A stretch of DNA of 64,000 bases from Candidatus Didemnitutus sp. (GTDB lineage: Bacteria; Verrucomicrobiota; Verrucomicrobiia; Opitutales; Opitutaceae). The notes under the pieces were generated by a model. It did not search any database and was not told where the DNA came from. It was given only the letters and a program-made list of their open reading frames with translations. Where the stretch lies: NCBI GenBank assembly GCA_019634575.1, contig JAHCAY010000002.1:763907-827906 (forward strand). Reading direction: 5' to 3'. Of the stretch, positions 32,440 through 41,207 are shown in pieces. Position 1 is the first letter of the stretch. Every line of letters starts with the position of its first letter. Both the position numbers and the translations under genes were made by a program.

Positions 32440-33636
32440 TCACCGCAAACGCACCAAGGAGAATCCGGCGCGCACGGTCTCGGTGCGTTGATCGTAAGAG
32501 CGCAGGCTTTCGCCATCGCCGCTAAAATACTGCACGGTGAAATACGTGGCGAAATCGAGCAGCTTGCTTTGCACGGGGATCGTGAAATCGATCTGGGTGC
32601 TGAAACGGTCGAACGCTTTTCCCGCCCGCCCCGTATAGGTGAGTTTCGCCCCGTTGCCCTTGCCGAGCGCGATCATCCACTCGGCGTAGCCGCGATAGTC
32701 GGTCAGATCGGGATTGTCGGACAGCCCGCCGACATAGACCGAGACCTTTGGGCTGACAATGAGGTGCCAGCTCTCGGACGATCCAATCATCACGCCACGC
32801 CGGAAGAACAGCGTGTTGAGACTGCGCGAGTCCGGGACGTTGCGACCATTCGATTCGTGCTGATAGCCGGTTTGAAAACCGAGCCACGTCACCAAGCCAG
32901 CGTTTGCGGTCGTCGCCGGGGCGAACGACTCGTAAAACAGCGACGGCATGTAGCTGGTGTCGTAGAACGGGCTGGAACGGGCGTCGATGTCCCAGAGCGA
33001 GCGCTGGGTGTAGCCGAACTGGAGCGTGCGCAGCGCGCGCTCCCGATCGCCCTCGCCGAAGCTGCGGAGGCGGTATTTGAAGCTAAGCTGAAATTTGGCC
33101 GCCGGAGCATCGGCTCCGTAGAGGAAATAAATCGCCTCATGCGCGCCGAAGTGGTTCCAAAAGGTTCGGTCGATGGAAGCAACCGCCGGGGCGACCGAGG
33201 CGGAAACGTTGGCAGGTCCCGGAGGATCGCTTGGGCGAACGGCCTCCCTGCCCTGCGCCAGAATCACCGCGCGCATCGGCGCGGAGTTGTGACCGGCGAT
33301 CTCCAGGAAAACGAGACCGCTTACATCGAGCGGCAACACGAAAACATAGTTGCGACAGGCGAATGCGCCGGCCCGGACAGTTGTCGGCGCCGCAGCGTCG
33401 GCGTGCAGTTCGACCGGGATTGATCGCTCACCGGCGGTCAGCTTGCCCGCGACCAGGGGAGGCGCGTTAAATGGGGTGTCACCGGCCGTTGGATTGAAGC
33501 CCACGAGCGCGACGCGCACCGGCGCTCCGGGAGCGACCGGGTCGGCCGGCGACACCAACGTGGTGATAGCCGCGTCTTGTCCGGGCAGCAGTCGCGCGCC
33601 GGCAATAAACAGGACTGCAAGCAATGGACCTTTCAT
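32440..33636 (-). CDS. Outer-membrane phospholipase A (OMPLA/PldA-like)
   Basis: This 398-residue protein has a signal peptide (MKGPLLAVLFIAGARLLPGQ), an N-terminal extension of about 140 residues and a C-terminal 12-strand barrel-like region. The catalytic motif YQHESNGRNVPDSRSLN matches OMPLA (His-x-Ser and a downstream Asn; YNHxSNGR in the family), which hydrolyses phospholipids in the outer membrane. The ATG overlaps the stop of the TolC-like gene (ATGA). In this operon it may repair or destabilise the outer membrane. Confidence 0.85.
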   Translation of the reverse strand: MKGPLLAVLFIAGARLLPGQDAAITTLVSPADPVAPGAPVRVALVGFNPTAGDTPFNAPPLVAGKLTAGERSIPVELHADAAAPTTVRAGAFACRNYVFVLPLDVSGLVFLEIAGHNSAPMRAVILAQGREAVRPSDPPGPANVSASVAPAVASIDRTFWNHFGAHEAIYFLYGADAPAAKFQLSFKYRLRSFGEGDRERALRTLQFGYTQRSLWDIDARSSPFYDTSYMPSLFYESFAPATTANAGLVTWLGFQTGYQHESNGRNVPDSRSLNTLFFRRGVMIGSSESWHLIVSPKVSVYVGGLSDNPDLTDYRGYAEWMIALGKGNGAKLTYTGRAGKAFDRFSTQIDFTIPVQSKLLDFATYFTVQYFSGDGESLRSYDQRTETVRAGFSLVRLR

Positions 33637-35147
33637 GGCGCAGGGGGACGAGTTTGGATCACGTCTGGTGTCGATGGACTGGATGCCGTGTTGGCCGCCA
33701 GAATCGCTCCGTCGCGCGACGATCCGCCTCCCATGGCTTGATAAAGTGCGGCGGTATCGGCCAGTCGCTGCGCCTGGGCCGCGATCAGGTTGATACGGGT
33801 TTGTTGCGCCTGCTGCTCCGCGCCGAGCAATTGCAGGTAGCTGGCCGCGCCCAAGGCATATTGTCGTCGCATCGATTGCAGGGACTCCTGCGCAAAGGCA
33901 TCGGCGGCGGCTTGGGCGGCCAGGGTTTGGGCGTCGTTGTCCAGCGCGCGCAGCACGTCGGCGACGTTGCGCAGTGCCTGCAGCACGGTCTGCCGGTAGT
34001 TCGCAGCGGCGGCATCGAACGCCGCCAGCGCCGCTCGTTTCTCCGCAGGCAGTCCGGGATTGAGCAAGGGCTGCGTCAGTTGGGCGACGAGCCCCCAGGC
34101 CAGTGAGCCGCCGCCGAACAGGCTGGCGGTGGTGAGCGCCTGCGAACCGAGATTCCCGCTGAGCGAAATCCGTGGGTAGAGCTTGGACACCGCGACACCG
34201 TGGTCGGCGTTGGCGGCATGCAGCAGCGCCTCGGCCGCCTGGATGTCCGGACGCTGGCGCACGAGTTCCGATGGCACGACGAGCGGCAGATCGGCCGGCA
34301 GGGTGAAATCGTCCAAGGCGAAGGACGGCAGACATCCGGCTCCAGGTGCCTGGCCGGCGAGAACGGCGAGCAGATGCTGATTTTGTTCCAGCCGGTTGCG
34401 CAACGGCGGAACGCTGGCCCTTGTTTGCTCGACTTGGGTTTGCAACGCCAGCAGGTCATCCTGTGAGGCGTGGCCGAGTTCCAGGCGCCGGCGCGCGATC
34501 TCCAGTTGGGCTTCCTGTGCCCGCAGAATGGCTTGGGTGGCCTCGATCTGGCTGGCCAGTTGGGCCTGGGTGATGGCGGCGGTGGCTACATTGGCCGCCA
34601 GGGTCAGGCGAGCGCCTTCGAGCTGGAAGCGTTGATAGCCGGCTCGGGCGGCGAGGGCTTCCAGCGCGCGCCGGTCGCCACCGGCGAGATCAAGGTTGTA
34701 GCGCACGCCCACCGAAGCGTTGTAGAGATCGAACACGCGCGCCTCGCCGCTTTGTCCCAAGGCCGCGGGGTTGAAACGCTGACGCTGCCCGCCCAGACTG
34801 GCATCGACCCGGGGATACAAGGTCGAGCCGGCTTGCGCCGCGTAGGTCTCCTGGACCTGACGCAAGGTCGCCTGCGCCGCGGCCAGCGTGGGGCTGGATG
34901 CCAGCGCCCGGTCGATCAGCGCATCGAGCTTCGGCGATCCGAGCGCCCGCCACCATAGCGCATCGACCGGCGCACCGTGAACGAAACGCTGGGCACCGCC
35001 GAGTGTCGTTGGCGACGATGCAGTCTGCGCAGGCACCGGCGTCGTGGTGTAGGCGGCCACCTCAGGCGCTGCAGGCCGTTGGAAATCGGGGCCGGCGGCA
35101 CAGCCGGCCAACCCCGCCGCGCCAATCGCATAACAGACCCAGCGCAT
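33633..35147 (-). CDS. TolC-like outer-membrane efflux lipoprotein (NodT family)
   Basis: This 504-residue protein has a lipoprotein signal (GAAGLAGCAAG) and two repeats of the outer-membrane factor fold, with DLYNASVGVRYNLDLAGGDRR and LYPRISLSGNLGSQAL as strand landmarks and long Ala/Gln-rich helices. It should form the outer-membrane channel for the ABC-HlyD pump encoded upstream. I chose the ATG at 35147 because it precedes the lipobox; longer extensions do not look like signal sequence. Confidence 0.92.
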   Translation of the reverse strand: MRWVCYAIGAAGLAGCAAGPDFQRPAAPEVAAYTTTPVPAQTASSPTTLGGAQRFVHGAPVDALWWRALGSPKLDALIDRALASSPTLAAAQATLRQVQETYAAQAGSTLYPRVDASLGGQRQRFNPAALGQSGEARVFDLYNASVGVRYNLDLAGGDRRALEALAARAGYQRFQLEGARLTLAANVATAAITQAQLASQIEATQAILRAQEAQLEIARRRLELGHASQDDLLALQTQVEQTRASVPPLRNRLEQNQHLLAVLAGQAPGAGCLPSFALDDFTLPADLPLVVPSELVRQRPDIQAAEALLHAANADHGVAVSKLYPRISLSGNLGSQALTTASLFGGGSLAWGLVAQLTQPLLNPGLPAEKRAALAAFDAAAANYRQTVLQALRNVADVLRALDNDAQTLAAQAAADAFAQESLQSMRRQYALGAASYLQLLGAEQQAQQTRINLIAAQAQRLADTAALYQAMGGGSSRDGAILAANTASSPSTPDVIQTRPPAP

Positions 35148-35269
35148 GCTTGCTGGAATCCCGGAGGGCAACAGCCCACCGCGCACGAGCACGAAGAGAA
35201 GAGAGCGGGGTCCGGGAACGGGTGACACCCGAGCGGGGCGAGTCACGCGGAATCGTGGCCAACGCGGGC

Positions 35270-35785
35270 TCATGGTTCGACTCCCATCAGAGGGCTCCAG
35301 CCCGGATGATCGAAGTAATTTGGGTATCCGCGCAGCGCCTGGGCCAGCTTTGCAACGCCATCGTCGGATCGTGGATCCGCGGCCACCAATGCCGCGCCTT
35401 CGATGAGCCCGGCGATCAGGGCGTGCAGAGTCGCATCCGCCTTGGGCACGAGCTTACAATTCTGGATGAGGTAGGTCACATTCTCCTGAACGGAATCCGC
35501 CAGGGCCTTCGCCTGTTCCCGGGTAAGGTTGCGCCGGTTGTGGGCGACCAGCACGGGAGCGACCGCGTCGCGGATGCGTTGCATGCCAAGGCGCAACGGT
35601 TCGTCGGTCGCCCAGCGTTGGCCGTCATTGAGTGAAAGCACGGCCGCACCATGGTCGTCATGCCCGGGCGTGTGGCCATGACCTTGATGGAAATGGGTCC
35701 AAACCGCATAGCCGATGACAACCAGAACAAAGGCGAGCAGGCCGGCCACGAACGGCCGACGAAGTTTCTGGACGAATGGATTCAT
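35270..35785 (-). CDS. Membrane-anchored His-rich protein (DnrO-like)
   Basis: This 171-residue protein has one N-terminal membrane segment (FVAGLLAFVLVVIGYAVW), then a His cluster (HFHQGHGHTPGHDDHG) and a helical periplasmic domain (LRLGMQRIRDAVAPVLVAHN, QNCKLVPKADATLHALIAGL). It resembles DnrO-type proteins found with cytochromes and efflux genes in proteobacteria, but the family call is weak. The His cluster suggests metal or haem binding. It lies between the cytochrome and TolC genes. Confidence 0.6.
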   Translation of the reverse strand: MNPFVQKLRRPFVAGLLAFVLVVIGYAVWTHFHQGHGHTPGHDDHGAAVLSLNDGQRWATDEPLRLGMQRIRDAVAPVLVAHNRRNLTREQAKALADSVQENVTYLIQNCKLVPKADATLHALIAGLIEGAALVAADPRSDDGVAKLAQALRGYPNYFDHPGWSPLMGVEP

Positions 35786-35867
35786 GGGGAGGCCTTTCTT
35801 TGTTTGGAGGGATGATAAGCGACGGGAGTCGTTTCAGATGCAGGAAGGGGATCGCGCGGCGGCGATA

Positions 35868-36335
35868 CTATCGTCGCCGCACCCCGTAGAAATGCTCCTG
35901 GAATGGCCTGCGAAAACTCTGGTGGCAGGCGAGACAGCTGATTTGCATTCTTGCGAACGCAGAAATCACAGCCAGTCCATCCTGGCGCACAGCCGCCTGC
36001 CCCAGTTCCCGCGCGGCCAAGCGGGTATTCTTGTCGTGGCCCTTGAACTGGCCGGCGTCAGTGCCGACGAATCCTAGAATGCGCGCCTTTTCGGTCAACG
36101 GTGGCTGAGGATGATCGGCAATCAGCGGGGCGGTCTTGCCCACGAGTTCCCAGTCTTCTCGGGATATGCCGTCGGTGATGATCTGCATGTTCTGCCCCAT
36201 CTCTCGCATGATCCTGCGCAGAGCCAGCGATTTTGCCGCCGGATCACTGGCTCCGGCGGCGATACTGGCGGCCATGAGGAGCGAGCCTATCGCGCCTGCG
36301 GCGGCACCGGTTGTGAAGGTAGGTCTGAATTTCAC
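35868..36335 (-). CDS. Cytochrome c'-like haem protein
   Basis: This 155-residue secreted protein has a signal peptide (FTTGAAAGAIGSLLMAASIA) and a C-terminal CLACH haem-binding motif followed by QSFRRP, with a preceding four-helix pattern. This is the c' class, which binds NO/CO or is used in NO stress. I chose the GTG at 36335; it is preceded by CCGGGAG at a good distance. It belongs to the efflux operon. Confidence 0.85.
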   Translation of the reverse strand: MKFRPTFTTGAAAGAIGSLLMAASIAAGASDPAAKSLALRRIMREMGQNMQIITDGISREDWELVGKTAPLIADHPQPPLTEKARILGFVGTDAGQFKGHDKNTRLAARELGQAAVRQDGLAVISAFARMQISCLACHQSFRRPFQEHFYGVRRR

Positions 36336-36351
36336 GGCATGCTCCCGGATG

Positions 36352-37077
36352 TTATTTGGCTGAAGGTTGGTCGAAACCACGGCCTTCGCCGGCTTCCTCG
36401 TAGGTCACGCCGTCGCGGATGTGGTAGATGCGTTTGAAGGTCGGGATGATCTTCTCGTCGTGAGTGACGACGATGATCGCGGTGTCAAAGCGGCGCGCCA
36501 TGTCGTTGAGAATGCGCACGACAGCGAGCGCCCGCTGGCTGTCGAGCGGGGCCGTGGGCTCATCGGCGAGAATCACCGGTGGGCGATTGACCAGCGCTCG
36601 GGCGATGGACACGCGTTGCTGCTCGCCGCCGGAGAGTTGCGACGGCATGGCTTTGGCGCGATGCGCGACGTCGAGCGCCCCGAGCAGCTCCAGCGCGCGC
36701 TTCCGGGCTTCGCCGTTGGGCAGCCCAGCGAGCATGGGCAGCAGCGCCACGTTGTCGATGACGTCGAGAAACGGGATCAGATAGGGGGCCTGAAACACGA
36801 AACCTATCTTGTCGCGGCGCAGTTCACGTAGATCGGAAATCTTCCAGCCTTGGTCATAGATCACGTCTTCGCCCAGCGACATGCGGCCGGCGGTGGGCTC
36901 AATGACGGCGCCCAGGCATTTGAGCAGGGTGGTCTTGCCGGAGCCCGAGGGACCAACCAGCCCGACGACCTCGCCCGGAGCGACCCGCATGTCCACGCCC
37001 TTGAGCGCATCGACGGCGGTGTCGCCTGCGCCGTAGCGCTTGCGCAGCCCCTCAATCTGGATGCCTCGCGAATGCAT
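36352..37077 (-). CDS. ABC-transporter ATPase (DevA/MacB/LolD type)
   Basis: This 241-residue ATPase has Walker A GPSGSGKTT, Q-loop FVFQAPYLIPFLDV, signature LSGGEQQRVSIARAL, Walker B VILADEPTAPLDS and switch His VTHDEK. Note APLDS where the family usually has GxLDS. It pairs with the DevC-like permease (1 bp away) and HlyD protein to drive a tripartite export pump. Substrate unknown. Confidence 0.92.
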   Translation of the reverse strand: MHSRGIQIEGLRKRYGAGDTAVDALKGVDMRVAPGEVVGLVGPSGSGKTTLLKCLGAVIEPTAGRMSLGEDVIYDQGWKISDLRELRRDKIGFVFQAPYLIPFLDVIDNVALLPMLAGLPNGEARKRALELLGALDVAHRAKAMPSQLSGGEQQRVSIARALVNRPPVILADEPTAPLDSQRALAVVRILNDMARRFDTAIIVVTHDEKIIPTFKRIYHIRDGVTYEEAGEGRGFDQPSAK

Positions 37078-37078
37078 G

Positions 37079-38281
37079 TCAGCCTCCGATCGCCTCCGCC
37101 GGGTCAACCTTGAGGGCGGCGCGGATGGCCAGCACGCTGGCCAGAACACAGATCACCATCAACGCGACGAAACCCCAAGCCGTATCGCCCGGTTCGAGCA
37201 GGACGAATTTCGGGAAAATGGGCGCCCAGACGGTGGCGGCAATCTTGCCTACCACGAAGCCGATCACACCGAGCCCCACGGCCTGTTGCATGATCATCCC
37301 GGCGATGGTGCGGTTCTTGGTGCCGATCAGCTTCAGCACGGCGATCTCACGGATTTTGCCCAGGGTCAGGGTGTAGATGATGAAGGCGACGATGGCCGCG
37401 CTGACGATGGCAAGAATCACCAGAAACATGCCGATCTGCTTGGCCGAGGTGGCGATCAACTTGCGAACCAAGAGGTCCTCCATCTGCGCGCGGGTGTAAA
37501 CCTGCAGCCGTTTCCAGCGGCGAATGGGCTCGGCCACTTCCTCCGCGGTGTGACCCGGCAGGATTTGCACCAGCACGGCGTTGACGGACGGATTGATGCT
37601 CTGGGACGCGATCACCGCGTCGAGCAACCCGGGCGTGCCCGGGCGGTTGAAAGCCGGATTGGCGGTGGTGCGCCGGCGTTGTTGAGCGATGGCATCGTTG
37701 TCCTTGAGGAACTGCGCCTCCTGCGCGTCCTTCAGCGGGATGAAGACCATCGGATCGCCATTAGATGAGACCATGCGCCTGGTCAGCCCGACTACGGTGT
37801 AAAGGTTTCGGCGAATCTGGATGCGTTCGCCGAGCCGGAACTTGGTGGCCACATCGGCGACGGCCTCGTAGTGTCCCCGAGTGATTTGTCGGCCAGCGAC
37901 CAGATACCCGGGCTGGCCGGGTTCACCGGGATCGCCGGGCACGACCCCGACGACCATGGCGCGCACATCCGTTTCTCCCTGGCGCACCTGCATGGTGAGA
38001 TAGGTGACGTTGGCCGCGCGCGCCACGCCGGGCATGCCCAGAATGCCGCGATAGGCATCGTCAGGCAGGCTGGACGGCTCGGCATACGGACCAAGCGTGT
38101 CCTTCTGCACCACCCACAGGTCCGCGCCGCTGTTGTCGAGCAGCGCCTTGGCGTCGTCCACCATGCCGCGGTAAACCCCCGCCATGGTCAGCGTCACGCC
38201 GATCAACAGGCCCAGCCCCACGCCGGTGAAGACGAACTTGCCCCACGAATGCAGAATGTCCCGTCCCGCGAGGCTGATCAT
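37079..38281 (-). CDS. ABC-transporter permease (DevC/MacB FtsX type)
   Basis: This 400-residue permease has one N-terminal membrane helix (SWGKFVFTGVGLGLLIGVTL), a large periplasmic domain and three C-terminal helices typical of FtsX proteins (AIVSAAIVAFIIYTLTLGKI, IMQQAVGLGVIGFVVGKIAA and WGFVALMVICVLASVLAIRA). The cytoplasmic REIAVLKLIGT coupling helix is present. It starts at ATGA overlapping the HlyD stop. Confidence 0.9.
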   Translation of the reverse strand: MISLAGRDILHSWGKFVFTGVGLGLLIGVTLTMAGVYRGMVDDAKALLDNSGADLWVVQKDTLGPYAEPSSLPDDAYRGILGMPGVARAANVTYLTMQVRQGETDVRAMVVGVVPGDPGEPGQPGYLVAGRQITRGHYEAVADVATKFRLGERIQIRRNLYTVVGLTRRMVSSNGDPMVFIPLKDAQEAQFLKDNDAIAQQRRRTTANPAFNRPGTPGLLDAVIASQSINPSVNAVLVQILPGHTAEEVAEPIRRWKRLQVYTRAQMEDLLVRKLIATSAKQIGMFLVILAIVSAAIVAFIIYTLTLGKIREIAVLKLIGTKNRTIAGMIMQQAVGLGVIGFVVGKIAATVWAPIFPKFVLLEPGDTAWGFVALMVICVLASVLAIRAALKVDPAEAIGG

Positions 38282-39471
38282 GGCGATACTCCCGGCAGGC
38301 GCTCGACGATCTTCACGCGGGTGTGGGCGCCGAGCGAGCGCTGGCTATGGACCACCACGCGAGCGCCCGGCTCGAGTCCATCGAGAATCTGCGCCCGGCC
38401 CTCAAGGTCGATCGCGCCCAACTTGATCGGGGCAAACCGCAGCGAATGGCCATCGACGAGCCAGACGCCAAGTTGTCCCCCGACCCGCTGCACACTCGCA
38501 TTGGGCACCACCGGAGCAGCCGGCAACGGGGGCAGCGCCACCGTGACCTCGACTAATTCACCGATCGGAGGCAACAACTCGGGCATCGCATTGAACACCA
38601 CCTTGGCGAGGGTCTCCTCGGTCACTGTATCGGCGACCAGCTCAATCCGCAGCACCTGCCCGGCGAGGGAGTGGCCAGCTTGCGAGCGGAGCACGACCTC
38701 GGCCGGCAACCCGGCGCGCAGGCCAGCGGTGCGCAGTTGATCGAAGCGCACATTGATCCACAGGCTCGCCGGATCGATCACTTCCACGACCGGCTGTCCG
38801 GCAACCACCGTCGTGCCCGGGTCGGCGTTGCGCAGAGTCACCAGTCCGTCAGTCGGCGCGATCAGGCGTAGATTGGCCTTCTGCTGAATCAACACGTCGC
38901 GATCGGCGCGGACCCGCGCCAACTCCTGGCGTGCGACCTCCAGACTGGCCCGAGAGGTTGCAAGGCCGGCGTCGGCCACCTGCCGTTCCTGCGCCTTGGA
39001 CTCGACCGTCTCTTCGCTGACCGAACGTGCCTGCAGGAGCTTCTCGTAGCGGCGCGCTTGCGTCTCGGCATAGCCTTGGCGCGCCGAAGCCTCCTGCCTC
39101 TGTGCCTCGGCGGCCAGCACCCCGGCTTCCGCCCGCTTGAGCGCGGCCTCCTGTGCGGCGATGCGGTCGTCGAAATCCACCGGATCCATCTCACCCAGCA
39201 ATTGCCCGGCCCGAACCCTGTCTCCCACCTGGACGTTCACCCGCTTGACTCGCCCGGCGATCGTCGGGCCGATCTTATACGTGTATCGCGCCTCGACCGT
39301 GCCGATGCCGAACAGAGCGGGCGTGATGGAGCGACTTTCGGCTGTGGTCACCGTCACCGGAACGGGCGCCAGCGGCCCCGAGCGCAGCGCGACATAGATG
39401 AACAAAGCCAGAAGCGGGAGGAGAAAACTAGTTAGCGCCAGGGTGCGACGATTCATGGGGAGACGTCTCAT
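38278..39471 (-). CDS. HlyD-family periplasmic adaptor
   Basis: This 397-residue membrane-fusion protein has one N-terminal helix (TLALTSFLLPLLALFIYVAL), a lipoyl half-motif (GRVKRVNVQVGDRVRAGQLL), a long coiled coil (about 80-200) and a beta-barrel part. It bridges the FtsX-type permease and the TolC-like channel. Its ATG overlaps the tetR stop. Confidence 0.9.
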   Translation of the reverse strand: MRRLPMNRRTLALTSFLLPLLALFIYVALRSGPLAPVPVTVTTAESRSITPALFGIGTVEARYTYKIGPTIAGRVKRVNVQVGDRVRAGQLLGEMDPVDFDDRIAAQEAALKRAEAGVLAAEAQRQEASARQGYAETQARRYEKLLQARSVSEETVESKAQERQVADAGLATSRASLEVARQELARVRADRDVLIQQKANLRLIAPTDGLVTLRNADPGTTVVAGQPVVEVIDPASLWINVRFDQLRTAGLRAGLPAEVVLRSQAGHSLAGQVLRIELVADTVTEETLAKVVFNAMPELLPPIGELVEVTVALPPLPAAPVVPNASVQRVGGQLGVWLVDGHSLRFAPIKLGAIDLEGRAQILDGLEPGARVVVHSQRSLGAHTRVKIVERLPGVSP

Positions 39472-40076
39472 AGCGCCCTCCTGACGCCTCGGGAAAAGAT
39501 GGCAAAGGCCCCGGGAGCGGAAGTGCGGATAAACTGCACATTCCCCGCCAGCAACGACTGCATGACCAATCCCTGGATCGACCCAATGAACAAGGTGGCG
39601 GCGGCGGCCGGATCAATCTCCGCCGCCAGTTCGCCCTGCGCCTTACCTTGCTCAATGACGGCGTGGAGGCGTGCGCCGTATTGGGTGACCAACGTTCGCG
39701 CCATACGCTTGGCCGACGTGTCCTCTGCCCGCTGCAATTCGCCGAACATCATGCGCGGCACACCCGGGTGCTTCGCCACGAAATCGATGTGGGCCATGAA
39801 CATGGCCTCCAAGGCCGCGAGGGGCGATGCGGCCGCCTGCGCCGCCTTGTCGATTCGGGCCAGAAGGCGCTCGGCGACCCACTCCATCACCGCCTGCCAG
39901 ATGGCGTCTTTGGTGGGGAAGTGCCGGAAGAGCGCGCCTTGGGTCAGGTTCATGCGATGGGCAATCGCGCTCGTGGTGATATCACCCGGGTTCTGTTCGG
40001 CGGCCAGCTCGACCACCGTCGCCGTAATGACGGACCGACGCTGATCTGCGGGAAGGTGTTTGCGTTGGGTTGGCAT
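39468..40076 (-). CDS. TetR-family regulator of the efflux operon
   Basis: This 202-residue repressor has an N-terminal helix-turn-helix (ITTSAIAHRMNLTQGALFRH then FPTKDAIWQAVMEW) and a helical ligand-binding C-terminus. As the first gene of the operon it probably represses it, with release by an exported compound. I chose the ATG at 40076 because the upstream extension covers the promoter, where a short AGTAA/TTACT dyad lies. Confidence 0.9.
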   Translation of the reverse strand: MPTQRKHLPADQRRSVITATVVELAAEQNPGDITTSAIAHRMNLTQGALFRHFPTKDAIWQAVMEWVAERLLARIDKAAQAAASPLAALEAMFMAHIDFVAKHPGVPRMMFGELQRAEDTSAKRMARTLVTQYGARLHAVIEQGKAQGELAAEIDPAAAATLFIGSIQGLVMQSLLAGNVQFIRTSAPGAFAIFSRGVRRAL

Positions 40077-40089
40077 TCGAGGATCTTTA

Positions 40090-40107
40090 AGTAAGCAACT
40101 AATTACT
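40090..40107 (-). promoter_or_regulatory. Candidate TetR operator
   Basis: AGTAA-N8-TTACT lies 14-31 bp upstream of tetR in an AT-rich stretch, where an autorepressor site would be expected. The dyad is short. Confidence 0.4.
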
Positions 40108-40285
40108 ATCTTTGTATTGCTCGCAAGATTTTTCTCTATGGCGCCGCGCATGGCTCATACGCGCCATCCTTGGGATACCGCGCGGGAGCAACTGCCAGTG
40201 GCGAAGGCCATTGCCGAAGTCACGAACCGCGCGCCCCGCTTCACGGCGCTCCGCTCTGGAGAAAATCACGCAGGGCATTTCCACC

Positions 40286-40438
40286 ATGGCCAAGCTCGTC
40301 ATCCGTAGCGCGGCGGACCCGGAGCTGGTCCGATTCAGCGTCATCCTCACCGGGCGGACGCACGCCCTGAAGCTTCACATCGGCCCGGGCGACACCGCGG
40401 CCCCGGTTTTCACCCTCATGCTTCCCTATGAGGACTGA
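40286..40438 (+). pseudogene. Truncated DUF6573 gene (C-terminal 50 codons)
   Basis: The frame encodes MAKLVIRSAADPELVRFSVI and ends LPYED, as in the intact gene at 31616-31984, but the N-terminal two thirds (FGETIYSYSRAQA) are absent and replaced by unrelated sequence that precedes tetR. It marks one junction of the cargo insertion. Confidence 0.75.
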
Positions 40439-40441
40439 ACG

Positions 40442-40462
40442 AAGGGGCTTCGGCCCTTTTTT
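40442..40462 (+). terminator. Terminator in the right direct repeat
   Basis: AGGGGC-TTCG-GCCCTTTTTT hairpin with T-tail; the stem lacks one C relative to the left copy. Confidence 0.8.
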
Positions 40463-40476
40463 GCGCCTTCGTAAAC

Positions 40477-41205
40477 TCACGCACTGGCGCGCTCCGTCGG
40501 TGCGACTTTCGCCGCGCCTGCGGCCGCCTGGAGACTGCGCTGGAATCCGGGATAATGAATGCGCTGTGCCGACACCCAGATATACCCATTCTGAAGCGCA
40601 TACAACATGAGCTGCCCTTTATGGTGCAGTTTCAGTTTCGCCATGATCGCCTTCCGGTGAGTGTTCACGGTGTAGGGCGAAAGCCTGAGCCGTTCCGCCG
40701 CCTGATGATCATCGGAGCCGTCGCCGATGACCGAGAGCACCATTTGCTCTTTCTCGGTGAGCGCATCGAGCGTGATGTTCTTGGGGCGTTTCAGATTCGG
40801 TAGCATCGTCGGACTCACGTAGAGCCGGCGTTGGATCACCTGTTGCAGCGCGGTCGGCAGATTCTCCATGCCCTCCGCGTGTCCGTCGTAAAGCCCATCG
40901 TAGCGGATGCTCCGCAGCAGATCGAAGGTGCGGGCTTCCTTGCGCGAGGTGAGCACGAGGATCGGCAACGCCGTTTCGATGAACGGCTCAAGGTGCTCCA
41001 AGCCGTCCATGTCATCGATCTTCACGCCGGTGATAAAAAGATCCGGCACCTGCGCCTGAATGGAATCGAGGGCGTCGAACCCGAGTTGAAATACACGCAC
41101 ATCCGCATTCCGCCAGAGGTCTTTGATGTGGCGGCTGATCAGCTCACCGTAAAGTTTATCGCCCTTCAGAACCACGATGCGTGGCGTGGCGGTTTTGGGC
41201 AGCAT
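40477..41205 (-). CDS. NarL/LuxR-family response regulator-like protein
   Basis: This 242-residue protein has a receiver-like N-terminus (RIVVLKGDKLYGELISRHIK; FITGVKIDDMDGLE; LPILVLTSRKE) and a C-terminal LuxR helix-turn-helix (LTEKEQMVLSVIGDGSDDHQ, AERLRLSPYTVNTHRKAIMA). The phospho-acceptor Asp is not in a standard context (FITGVKID), so it may be phosphorylation-independent. It is the last gene of the T4SS operon and probably regulates it. Confidence 0.8.
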   Translation of the reverse strand: MLPKTATPRIVVLKGDKLYGELISRHIKDLWRNADVRVFQLGFDALDSIQAQVPDLFITGVKIDDMDGLEHLEPFIETALPILVLTSRKEARTFDLLRSIRYDGLYDGHAEGMENLPTALQQVIQRRLYVSPTMLPNLKRPKNITLDALTEKEQMVLSVIGDGSDDHQAAERLRLSPYTVNTHRKAIMAKLKLHHKGQLMLYALQNGYIWVSAQRIHYPGFQRSLQAAAGAAKVAPTERASA

Positions 41206-41207
41206 GG

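Larger units (their letters stand above)
40274..40462 (+). repeat. Direct repeat, right copy (truncated DUF6573 end plus terminator)
   Basis: This is homologous to 31826-32009; from STMAKL to the terminator the order is kept with mostly synonymous changes (for example CTT/CTG for Leu, CAT/CAC for His). Confidence 0.88.
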
